64,000 nt of DNA from Vicia villosa (Eukaryota; Streptophyta; Magnoliopsida; Fabales; Fabaceae): positions 372,001-436,000 of the forward strand of contig NW_026705444.1 in assembly GCF_029867415.1 (NCBI RefSeq). Reading direction: 5' to 3'. Each line of letters starts with the position of its first letter. The first letter of the stretch is position 1. Of the stretch, positions 19,769 to 30,166 are shown piece after piece. Both the position numbers and the translations under genes were made by a program. Below the pieces are notes generated by a model. The model made no database searches, was not told where the DNA came from, and saw only the letters and a list, made by a program, of their open reading frames with translations.

Positions 19769-22700
19769 TGTGGACCTCCGATTTTTTTTAATACCGGGCC
19801 ATACCTCTGATCTGTAGAGATACGTGAACTGACTCTTTTTTGTCGCTTAATGCTTTCGCATTTTTTTGAAAATTCACAGAGTCGCCACCGACCTTTTATT
19901 TTATCCAATTAAGGAAAGGTTTATAAAAGAAACAGAAAAAAGACCTTTAAGAAATTCTGGGTAAGGGGGTAGGTTATACAAAGGGAAGGTGTTAGCACCC
20001 TTTGTATCCATGGTTATCCATGGGCTCTTAAGTTTGCTTAGCTCACTTGTCTTTCGATCACTTTTCAATTGCTCTGAAATTGCTCATATGTGGTTTCAAA
20101 TACTTTTGTAAATTGAATTCTGTAATGATCCGTGTGTGGATGTATACAAAATGCTTGTTTATCTTTCGAAAGATGTTTTGAAAAGAACGTTAACTTTGTA
20201 ATAACCCGTGTTTGGATGTATACAAAGTATTGTCTTTTTTTGAAAGTTTTGAAAAATCAACAGTGTATGAGAATTTTGTTTGTTTTGATTTGAGCAAGCA
20301 AACTAGGAGGTCTACCCTGAGTTGTAAGGTCTTTATCCTATTTCCTTTAAAAATCTATCCTTTCACCGGATATAAAAGCAAGGTTCGATTTTGTACTCAA
20401 AACAGTAGAATTTGACTTTGATTTTGAAAGATTGAAAAGGGATTTACCTTAAGAGGTGCAAGTGTGATTGTGATTGGATTCAGATATTTATCTTTGAAGT
20501 TAGTGATCTAACGGTTCAGTTTTATCTTTGACATACACGCAGTTTATATTTGCTGGAAATTAAAGTGCGGAAATGTAAAGTGCGGAAAGTAAATCTACGC
20601 TATTACATCGATTGTGCAGGAAATGTAAACTAGCCTATTTACATGTATTTGACATCCTATACATTTATCTAGGAATTTAAATTGCAAGAAAAGTAAAAGG
20701 CATGTTTTTTGGTTTTTTATGATTTCTTTTAATTATAATTAATGTATGATTAATTAAATTAAAATGGAGAAAAAAGATGAAAATTGATTTAAACCTAGAA
20801 ATTAAGTTTAAAATATGTACAAAATATTTATCAATTAATTTTAAAACAAAACTAATTTTTTTGGAATTTTTGAAATTGATTTAAGTTAATTAAAACATAA
20901 TTATGCAAATAATTATACAAATAATTAAAACTTAAAGATAAAATTATTCAAAATATGTACAAAATTAGTTTATAATATATAAATAATTTTTAATATAAAG
21001 AACAATTTTTTTTAGGATTTTTTGATTGGTTAGAATAATTAAAAAGCAAATATATAAATATATACTAATTAATTATGTAAAATATTGAAATTATGAAGAA
21101 AAATAAAATATTTTTATTTCAGAAAATAATATATTATTTTAGAAGTCTAAAATATTTTTTGTGTATTTTTTGGATTTTTAAAACTATTTTTAATTAATTT
21201 AACAAAGAAAGTAAAATAAAATAGAAAATAAAATAGAAAATAAAAGGATACTGATCCTGTGTGGTAATTTGTGAGGGAGCATGGTGTGCACGCGTGATCT
21301 GGATCATTGGATGATTCATTAAATGAAATCAGAGGGTCCAGAAATTGAGGCACGTGGTAGAAGATACACCTGCAAGGCACAGAATCAGAGAGAATTTAAA
21401 AGGGTACGCGCGCGCTTCTGAACCAATGAGGTGGGGACACCTCATCATCTTCAACCTCTCGCTAGGGCCTTTTACAGCGCTTTTATGAAAGAGCGCTGTA
21501 ATTGATGAGCTTCAAACCTGCAAAATAGCGAACAGGGGTAAACGTGTAAAGAAATTTGGCGCGATGGTACCATTCAACTCGTCTGATCCATACGAACCTA
21601 ATGGTACTATTTAGAACCTCTAATTTTGCCTATTTCAGAAAGCCCTAATTTTGAGTTGAAGAATCCTAAAATGGTATATGCTACAAACAACCATTAAAAT
21701 CCAATTGAAACTCCAGAAACGACCAGAGCTTCAAACCAAACATAATTATGCATCTACATCTTGTTAAATATGTGTGAGTTATGAGATATAAGTTGATTTT
21801 AGTTTGAACAAACCGTGGCCTAGGTAGCTCGATTTATGAGGTTTCAAGACTTGGAAATGATTGAGATATGTTCAGTAATGCTTGAGGAAAGTGTTTAAGT
21901 GTTTAGTTTGTATTGAAAATGGATTAAACTCAGAATTCGAATTTTGAATTTCCTTGAAATTTTTAAAGTGTTACAAGCATGGTACAAGCATAAGCATAGC
22001 TCTGAATTCGTGTCTCTTGTGTTACTGAACTAAGATAGCTTATTTATAAGCTATGTGTGCTTAGAATTGAAGCTAACTTGCAGCTAGTTGCCTTTGTTGA
22101 AACTTTGGTTTTTTAATATTAAAAACCTTTGAAAACTTGACCAAGTCTTGCCCTCCTTCAATGCACCTGCCTTGCCCTTCAATTCTCTGCAGAAGATGAA
22201 GATTCCTTAGGGGTGAGTCATGCTTGGAAGTTAAGCTACCATTATCCATGCATTTTCCTTTTAATTTTAATCTTAAAGTAAGATAAAATCATGCAAAAAA
22301 TGGATAAAAAAGGTATGGGCTTAGTCTTGGTCGTGGGAGGCCCATAGTAACATGGAAATGATGTTTGAATGCTGAAAACTTGGCCCCATTTGGAAAAAAT
22401 ACATTTTTGAGCAATGTTGATTTCATGCATTTTCCCAAAATTTAGCCAACTTCAACAAGGTGTAAATCCTTCAATTTTTGTCATATGAAGGAGATCTTGC
22501 ACTTTTTAGAAACCTCAAAGAGTCCTCTAAACAATGTCTTTGGTCTCATGTCAAAATGATTTTTGAAGCTCCTTGTGTGTCCTTTTGAAAAAAGTGTCTT
22601 TTTGTTGACTTTGAAAATGACCTGTAATGTCTTTGATCATATTTTTCAAATGGTGAATCCAATGACCATGGGATCAATGGCATTTGAAATATAATTGAAT

Positions 22701-24442
22701 TTCCTTCAAAACAAGCTTTGGTTTGAATTTTTTGGATGAAGGATGAGAGAGTTATGATCAGTCAAAGTTGAGTTGACTTTTCAGGCAAAAACCCTAATTT
22801 TGAATCTTAGGGTTTTGTTGATTTTTGATTTTTCCTTGATGAATTATGATCATCCAATGATCAAATGATGAATCCTTTGACAAAATATGGACTTTGACAA
22901 AAAATTTCATTTTTGACTGTCTGTTGACTTTTTTGGTCAAACGGGTCGTCTGTTGACTGTTTGAGCTGCTGACGGTGCGTCTGAGTGAATTGAAGTTTGA
23001 AAATTTGTATGATGGTACTTTGAGATATATGGATGTGTATGAAATCCATTTGAGCTCTCAAAAACTTGTTGCTCCTGTAAAAACAAGAAAAACCCTAGTC
23101 AGGGACTGTTTATGTAGGAGACAGTTAAGCGTACCTGATTTTTGCGCAGTGTTGAGTCTCTGCTAATCGCGTGATATTCAGAAGACTTCTAGCACAAAGA
23201 TCTTGGAATTTTGAATTGTGAAAGATTGATTTGATTGATGGTACAAAACACTGAGAATTGTACTGCCAGCAGTTTGGCTGTCAACTGACTGTTCAGGTAT
23301 TGATGTAGCAGTTAGAGTGAAAAATCAACAGTCAAAGTTAATTTTCTTTTTTGTTGTTTTTTTGTTTTTGTTTTATGTGAAAAATGAAAGTTTATTTACA
23401 TGACTTGTTAGAAAAACACAGACATAATAAATAACTAATATTTACGGTATGCGGGCAAAATTACCGATAATAACCCTGAAAATCATTTAATGCACAGAAA
23501 TAGAAATATTTGACTGGCAGAAAACACACAAAATATTATCTTAGTAATTAAGCAATATTATGACAAATAGTACAACATTTAATACTGACAGTACAAATAT
23601 CACATACTATATTGAACAGTACGACGAATAAACGGTACATTTAAGAAATAAGAAATACTGCAAATTTTAAGAATGACGATTAATAACCCATGCTATGAAC
23701 AATAACATGTAGATGATTGGGAGCATAACCATTGCAGGTCCACACTCCTCAGGACTATGCAGGCAGAAGAAAGTCATGATCACCGTAGCAATGGTGATGA
23801 CTGTAAGAGACAGTGTCTCTATCCACTTTGCCATTCTTGTCAGGGAAGAAGAAAGGATGGATTATGAAGTGGAAATTTGAGAGATGAATTAGAATTTGAT
23901 GTGAGATTTTTATGGAAGAATGTGAGAGGTATTTATTGAATGGAAAGAAGGATAGAGACGTTGGGGAATAGTGTGATTCCGTACAAAAGGAAAATTTGAG
24001 TGGAAGTAAGATTTGAAAGAAAGTGGAGATAGTGTTGGAAAAAGGAGAGATTTGATTTTTGAAAAAGAGATTTGAAAAGATTTTTGCAAATAATGGAATA
24101 TAGTACAAAAATTAGTGGGAAACAAAAGATAATAATAATCTACTTGTTACCAGTACAGTCTGAGTTTCCTGATTCTGCGCCTGCAAAAAGATTTAACTCT
24201 GCACCAATTGTGTCAGTACCATTCATCTGTAAATAAATAAATAGCATGTGTGAAGTAATAAACAGTATTTGGCGTTTGCGTAAGAATAAATTCAACTGCA
24301 AGCCAAATTACTGTATTCTAAAAACTAAGTATTTCATATGTCAGGATATTTGTTGAAATAAAAATCCATGATTATATGAGACTCTTAATTTTTAGATTGG
24401 AGTTTTCTTGAAAAATATGTGGGCAAATTTTGGGGTATAACA
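19769..24442 (-). repeat. Ogre 3' LTR
   Basis: 4,674 bp. Notable content on the plus strand: hairpins at 21426-21445 and 21472-21501, an AT-rich tract at 20690-21240, GTTGAC/GTCAAC words clustered at 22590-23340, and a weak TATA-like AATAAATACC on the minus strand near 23929-23938. Short ORFs here are duplicated in the other LTR and match no protein; they are not called as genes. Confidence 0.95.
21426..21501 (-). other. Two strong hairpins in the Ogre 3' LTR
   Basis: ATGAGGTG-GGGA-CACCTCAT (21426-21445) is an 8-bp stem with a 4-nt loop. TTACAGCGCT at 21472 pairs with AGCGCTGTAA ending 21501, a 10-bp stem with a 10-nt loop. In the 5' LTR copy the second stem has one mismatch (GAGCGATGTAA near 37976). 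Location within the transcribed part is plausible but unproven. Confidence 0.7.
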
Positions 24443-24515
24443 GTTGCCCCTATTCAATCTTCTTAAACCTAAAGAGATTGTCTGAAATCTGAAGGTAGAA
24501 GATGATTGAATATTT
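24443..24515 (-). other. Ogre polypurine tract and adjoining stem
   Basis: The sense strand reads GAATAGGGGCAAC immediately before the 3' LTR. ATTCAAT and ATTGAAT flank it as the outer stem, as at 2172 and 12730, but the end pair is A-T here and G-C there. The apical 8-bp hairpin is absent. Confidence 0.7.
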
Positions 24516-24729
24516 AGATGCCCTGAAAATTTGCACTTACCTTGATCAGAAGAGATGTTGGAAGTTGCATTTGAATGTCGTCTGCGAAATGTTGTTGGCA
24601 GATTGAAACATTACCTGAGATGGGCTTTCAGATGCCACCTGGTAAATGGGTTGAGGGTTTGTTCATCAGAATGAATCCATTGATTATATCTTGATGAAAG
24701 ATTTGAAAGTCTTTGTGTTGACTGTTTCG

Positions 24730-25110
24730 GAACCGTCCAAGGTTACCGCTTTATGTCTTGGAAGATAATCGTTACGGAACTTGTCCAAAGTCTTTCCGGT
24801 TTAGATTTTGAAAGTTGATCATTGTGGAACCGTCTGAGGTATCGCTTTAGATCTGCTATGTTAGATCGTTCTGGAACCGTCTGAGGTATCGCTTTAGATC
24901 TGCAATGTTAGATCGTTCTGGAACCGTCTGAGGTATCAACTTTAGATCTGCAACGTTAGATCGTTCTGGAACCGTCTGAGGTATCGCTTTAGATCTGTGA
25001 TGCTAGATCGTTTTGGAACCGTCTGAGGTATCGCTTTAGATCTTTGATGCTAGATCGTTTTGGAACCGTCTGAGGTATCAACTTTAGATCTTTGATGCTT
25101 GTTTTTTTGA
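24730..25110. repeat. 47-bp satellite array in the Ogre 3' region
   Basis: Units with GGAACCGTCTGAGGTATC occur at 24826, 24873, 24920, 24968, 25015 and 25062 (47-48 bp). Less regular units precede them. AACC-GTCCAA-GGTT in the first unit forms a stem with a 6-nt loop; later units keep a mismatched version. Confidence 0.9.
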
Positions 25111-25304
25111 GTTGGTAAGTGATCAGAATGAATCTTCGGCTTGATTATATCTGAGAGAACCGTTCATGGAATTCAGGTGAACACGGCATGTGATTGAGAA
25201 CATCTTTGTTGAAGATATCTGCCTACCTGAAAAATCAAGTTAGTGATATGCAATGTTTATGATGCATGTAAATGTGAGATATTCCCGGAGAAATATGCAT
25301 GTTA

Positions 25305-25450
25305 TGTTGTGCATGATGTATGATGTATGATGCATGATGTATGATGTATGATGTATGATGTATGATGTATGATGTATGATGTATGATGCATGATGTATGA
25401 ATATGAATACGTGAATGTATGAATGTATGAATGTATGAATGTGATGTCAA
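25305..25450. repeat. 7-bp and 8-bp microsatellites
   Basis: (ATGATGT)n from about 25315 to 25400, then (GAATGTAT)n to about 25445. The minus-strand frame over it is repetitive and not a gene. Confidence 0.9.
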
Positions 25451-26438
25451 GCTTCTAATTGGAAAAATAAATTCCCACTAGTCAGCTGGACATGAATGTA
25501 TTGTGATCGTTGATGATCTTTTGTCTTGCTTGAGTACCCTCGTCTGGGGAAATTTTTTTTTTTTTTTGAGAACCCGGGTATCCCGTTGAAGGATCTTTGA
25601 CTACTGCTTGGGGAACCAAAGGTAACTGGAAGTTCTGATGCCCTTTCAAATGGGAATGAGGAAGATGCATAATCCTCCGATGCACTATCTGACCAAGTCC
25701 GGGTGCGGGGATCACACCTTCTGAAGATAGTAATCTGGAACAAACCTGCTGGGGAATAAGACTTCTTTTGAAGAGAAAATCTTTTTGAGGAATTTGCTGA
25801 GAAATGTGTTTCCCTTGGGAATTTTCTTCTGATGGGATAATGTCCAGATAATTGGGACATTCCCTGAATGCTATTCCTGTTTTTCCTGGTAAACATCAAT
25901 CATATTCAAATGCATATGTTCATTCAAAATTATCATTGGGACGCTTACGCATTTAAACAGAAAAAGTGAAAATAGTGATTTTTGAAAGAGCTGCATTGAA
26001 AAGAGCCATGATAGGCGGGTTAGCACAGGGAGACAACAATCCTAGAAGTAGGAAATTGTCAGAAAGTTTTTTGGAAAATATTTATGAAGATAAATAGCTA
26101 TGTGAAAATGATCCAGTCAAGTTTCAACTCTGCTATTGCCAATCTGTCTTCGAGCATCTCATCCCTCACTTGTTGGAAGAAAGTGATTAGACTGATCGGT
26201 GTCTTTGAGGTGTTGAATCTTGATGGTGAGTAGGCAGCTGAACGGAACACAGTTGTATGCTTCATTCCCTAACTTTTGCCTAGGCCGCCCTTTCAGGTTT
26301 TCAGCCTACCGGGATTTTTTGTTTAGTCTCTAATTTTTGCCTGGACCGCCCTTTCGGGTTTTCAATCCACCGAGACGCTCATTTTTGCCTAAGTTGCCCT
26401 TTCAGGTTTTCAACTTAGCGAGCTGTTTTTTTTTTTTT
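25451..26438 (-). other. Ogre 3' non-coding region next to pol
   Basis: No domain recognised. A 150-codon minus-strand frame at 25447-25899 lacks any family feature and is not called. At 26270-26425 three degenerate units of about 55-65 bp share TTTTTGCCTA...GCCCTTTCAGGTTTTCA. Confidence 0.6.
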
Positions 26439-28280
26439 TCAAGAGAAGTATTTTTTGACTATGTCAGCATTCACAGGATGTGGGAAATCCTCGCCATCCA
26501 TGGTGGTAAGCGACATGGCGCCGCCGGAGAATATTTTCTTGATTATGAATGGTCCCTCGTAGGCGGGAGTCCATTTGCCTCTGGGATCACCTTGTGGTAA
26601 GATGATGCGTTTGACAACCAAGCCACCAGTTTGGTATGCTTGACTTTTGACTTTTTTGTTGAAGGCTTTGATCATACGCTTTTGGTATAGCTGACCATGA
26701 CAAATAGCTGCGAGCCTTTTCTCACCAATCAAGTTTATCTGGTCCAACCGTGTTTGAATCCAATCGTCTTCGTCTAGATTGGCTTCTTTCATAATCTTTA
26801 GGGAAGGAATCTGAATTTCAATTGGAAGAACTGCCTCCATACCATAGACTAAGGAGAATGGAGTTGCCCCTGTTGAGGTACGCGCAGATGTGCGATAACC
26901 ATGAAGAGCAAAAGGCAACATCTCATGCCAGTCTTTGTAGGTTACTGTCATTTTTTGTATGATTTTCTTGATGTTCTTGTTGGCAGCTTCCACCGCGCCG
27001 TTCATCTTTGGTCGATATGGAGAAGAATTATGATGTTTGATCTTGAACTGTGTGCAAAGTTCAGTAATCATTCTGTTGTTTAGATTTGTGCCATTGTCCG
27101 TGATAATCCGTTCAGGGATGCCATACCGACAAATGAGATTGTATTTGATGAACCGAGCCACCACATTTTTGGTGACAGAAGCAAATGAAGCTGCTTCTAC
27201 CCACTTTGTGAAGTAGTCAATAGCGACCAGGATAAAGCGATGTCCGTTGGAGGCAGTAGGCTTGATTTTTCCAATCATATCAATACCCCACATTGCAAAA
27301 GGCCAAGGAGCCGTCAGGACGCTTAATGGAACTGGAGGTACATGTACTTTGTCAGCATATATCTGGCATTTGTGACATGTTCGGGAGTGATGATGACAGT
27401 CTGTTTCCATGGTAGACCAGTAATAACCTGCTCTAAGGATCTTTTTAGCCATTGTATGTCCACTGGAATGAGTACCAAAGGCACCATTGTGTATTTCTTC
27501 CATGATCTGTTCTGCTTCCTTCTTGTTTACACAGCGAAGTAAAGTCGAGTCATGGTTGCGTTTGTATAGGGTTCCATTGCTTAGAAAGAATTTGGCAGCA
27601 AATCTCCTTAGAAACTTTCTGTCATTAATGGATGCCCCTTCAGGGTACTCCTGAGCTTCGAGATATCTTTTTACCTCATGGAACCATGGTTTTTCCTCGG
27701 TTCCTTCGGTATTGATCTCATTGCAATAGGATGGTTCATCTTGCCTGTAGATGGTGATCATAGGCGCCTCGTAGTCCCACCTGACTTTGAACATGGATGA
27801 CATGGTAGCTAAAGCATCAGCTAGTTGATTTTCCTCGCGTGGGATGTGTTCGAAAGTGATTTCTTCGAAGTGAAGAATCAAACTCAGCACATATTCTTTG
27901 TAAGGAATTAGATTCGGGTGCTTCGTGTCCCATTCCCCTTTGACTTGGTAGATTACCAAGGCTGAGTCTCCGTAGACTTCCAGGAATTTGATTCTTAGAT
28001 CGATTGCAGCTTTAAGACCCATAATACATGCTTCGTATTCGGCTATATTGTTAGTGCAATTGAAGCATAATCTGGCAGTAAACGGTGTGTAACTTCCTGC
28101 GGGGGAAATGATCACAGCCCCGATGTCGTTGCCAAGTGCATTAGAAGCTCCGTCAAAAACCATAGTCCACCGGGATCCTGGCTCGGGTCCTTCTTCTGGT
28201 CCTGGTTGTTTGTAGTCATTGACTAGCATAATGTCTTCGTCCGGGAAGTCAAAGTTCAATGCTTGATAATCATCCACTGC
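26439..28280 (-). CDS. pol: Ogre pol, C-terminal part: additional RNase H and integrase
   Basis: 612+ residues in frame with the RT segment upstream but separated from it by the TAA at 28281-28283. Residues about 35-180 form the second, archaeal-type RNase H of Tat elements (TMVFDGASN, NIAEYEACIMGL, YGDSALV, ENQLADALA). About residues 265-310 carry the integrase zinc finger (HNGAFGTH...CHKCQ). The catalytic core follows with D, D and E in GIDMIG, ITDNGTN and GAVEAANK. The end has the GPF-type motif YEGPFIIKKIF and stops after VKKYFS. The protein would remove RNA from the cDNA and insert it into the host genome. The domain itself is uninterrupted. Confidence 0.93.
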   Translation of the reverse strand, partial: AVDDYQALNFDFPDEDIMLVNDYKQPGPEEGPEPGSRWTMVFDGASNALGNDIGAVIISPAGSYTPFTARLCFNCTNNIAEYEACIMGLKAAIDLRIKFLEVYGDSALVIYQVKGEWDTKHPNLIPYKEYVLSLILHFEEITFEHIPREENQLADALATMSSMFKVRWDYEAPMITIYRQDEPSYCNEINTEGTEEKPWFHEVKRYLEAQEYPEGASINDRKFLRRFAAKFFLSNGTLYKRNHDSTLLRCVNKKEAEQIMEEIHNGAFGTHSSGHTMAKKILRAGYYWSTMETDCHHHSRTCHKCQIYADKVHVPPVPLSVLTAPWPFAMWGIDMIGKIKPTASNGHRFILVAIDYFTKWVEAASFASVTKNVVARFIKYNLICRYGIPERIITDNGTNLNNRMITELCTQFKIKHHNSSPYRPKMNGAVEAANKNIKKIIQKMTVTYKDWHEMLPFALHGYRTSARTSTGATPFSLVYGMEAVLPIEIQIPSLKIMKEANLDEDDWIQTRLDQINLIGEKRLAAICHGQLYQKRMIKAFNKKVKSQAYQTGGLVVKRIILPQGDPRGKWTPAYEGPFIIKKIFSGGAMSLTTMDGEDFPHPVNADIVKKYFS

Positions 28281-29910
28281 TTAATGAGCCAGATGATCAG
28301 CTACCACACTTCCTTTGATTGCTTTTTGTGAAGTGTATTGAATGTCATATTCTGTTAAGATCATTTGCCATCTCGCTATTCTTCCAGAGAGAGCAGGTTT
28401 TTCGAACACGTATTTGATGGGATCCATCTTGGAGATTAGGAAAGTGGTGTGATTTAGCATGTACTGTCTTAGTCGGCGAGCTGCCCAAGCTAAGGCATAA
28501 CAAGTTTTTTCGAGTAGTGAGTATCTTGTTTCACAATCGGTAAACTTTTTGCTAAGATAGTAGATTGCGTGCTCCTTTCGGCCGGATTCGTCATGTTGCC
28601 CTAGTACACACCCCATCGAGTCTTCTAGCACAGTTAGGTACATTATCAGAGGTCTGCCTTCCACAGGTGGCAACAAGATTGGCGGTTTTTGGAGATATTC
28701 TTTGATTTTGTCAAAGGCTAACTGGCATTTGTCATTCCACCTTTCCACTTGATCTTTCTTCAACAGTTTGAAGATCGGCACACAAGTAGTAGTCATGTGG
28801 GCAATAAATCGGGCGATGTAATTCAGACGTCCCAAGAATCCTCTGACTTGTTTCTCGGTACGAGGTATAGGCATTTCTTGAATGGCTTTAACCTTGGCGG
28901 GATCAACCTCAATACCTTTGCTGCTGACGATGAAACCTAAGAGTTTGCCGGATCTTACTCCAAAAGTACACTTATTTGGGTTCAGTCGCAACTTGTATTT
29001 CTTGAGTCTGTCAAACAACTTGTGTAAATGACCCAAATGTTCTTCCTCGGTGTTGGATTTTGCAATCATGTCATCGACATACACCTCTATTTCTTGATGA
29101 ATCATATCATGAAATAGCGCTACCATTGCACGTTGGTAGGTTGCTCCTGCGTTTTTCAGACCAAAGGGCATTACTTTGTAACAAAAGGTTCCCCAGGGTG
29201 TTGTGAAGGTTGTTTTTTCCATGTCTTCGGGTGCCATCTTGATTTGATTGTACCCTGAGAATCCGTCCATAAAGGAGAATACCTTGCATTGTGCGGTATT
29301 GTCAACCAGTACATCGATGTGTGGTAAAGGGAAATCATCTTTGGGGCTTGCCCGGTTTAGATCTCTGTAGTCCGCGCACATTCTGACTTTCCCGTCATTT
29401 TTGGGTATAGGCACGATGTTAGCTATCCAAGGAGGATAACTTACAACTTTTAGGAATCCGGCATTGAACTGTTTTTCAACCTCGTCTTTGATCTTTTTTG
29501 ACATATCAGGCCTACTCCTTCGTAGTTTCTGTTTGACTGGAGTGCTACCTTCTTTGATTGGTAGGCGATGAACTATGATGTCCGTGTCAAGGCCTGGCAT
29601 ATCCTCATAGGACCAGGCGAATATCTCGACGTAGTCTCGCAGCATTTGAATCAGTCTTTGCTTGACGCTGTGTTCTAAATCAGCCCCTATTTTGACTTCT
29701 TTCTTTTCTTCGTTGCTGCCCAAGTTGATGACCTCAATTGGCTCTTCGTGAGGCTGTATGGCCTTGTCTTCTTGTTCTAGCAGCCTTGCAAGTTCTCTTG
29801 GCACTTCACAATCTTCCTCACTTTCGTCCTCAGTTTGGTAGATCGGATTTTCAAAGTCATGACGGGCAATAGCAGAATCGTTGTTGACTGGATCCAGAGT
29901 GTATGTGAAT
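28281..29910 (-). CDS. pol: Ogre pol, N-terminal part: reverse transcriptase and RNase H
   Basis: The frame is open from a splice-acceptor-like TTAACTTGCAG at 29911 down to TAA at 28281. A Met-initiated frame begins at 29804, but the upstream codons (FTYTLDPVNN...DFENPIY) fit the exon start in Ogre pol. RT motifs: CADYRDLN, FMDGFSGYNQI, MPFGLKNAGATYQR and the catalytic YVDDM, then LGF and RGFLGRLNYI. The Ty3-type RNase H follows (LTVLEDSMGCVLGQ, YYLSKKFT, SLLEKTCYALAWA). It copies genomic RNA into DNA. The terminal TAA lies where family members continue into the second RNase H, so it is read as a nonsense mutation. Confidence 0.93.
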
Positions 29911-30166
29911 CTGCAAGTTAATTATGTGAGTGTGTGTGAAGAAAAAACATAGCTATTAGAAGGCGAAGAAAGAAAGAAAAAGGATCACAAAATTTAAATA
30001 TGCAAGCGTCCCATGATTTTATTGAATGCACATGATCATGATATGATAAGCCCTTTGTAGAAGGACCAGTGTGCTAAGGCACACGGCTTTTCAAGCTCAT
30101 GGTTCGATTGTTCAGGAACCACTTTTATCTTTGCACAATATACACAAAGAGAACAGGAAATGGCAT
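29911..30166 (-). other. Putative Ogre intron segment
   Basis: Experimental work on pea Ogre showed an intron between protease and RT that joins gag-pro to pol. Here the acceptor is probably at 29911-29912 (minus TTAACTTGCAG), preceded by a pyrimidine-rich tract at about 29930-29990. No canonical donor could be assigned; it may lie inside the gag-pro tail. A small hairpin GTGTGC-CTTA-GCACAC lies near 30070-30085. Confidence 0.65.

Noticed and set aside
25447..25899. 150-codon frame downstream of Ogre integrase (env-like candidate)
   Set aside because: No signal peptide, membrane segment or family motif; composition is that of the non-coding 3' region.
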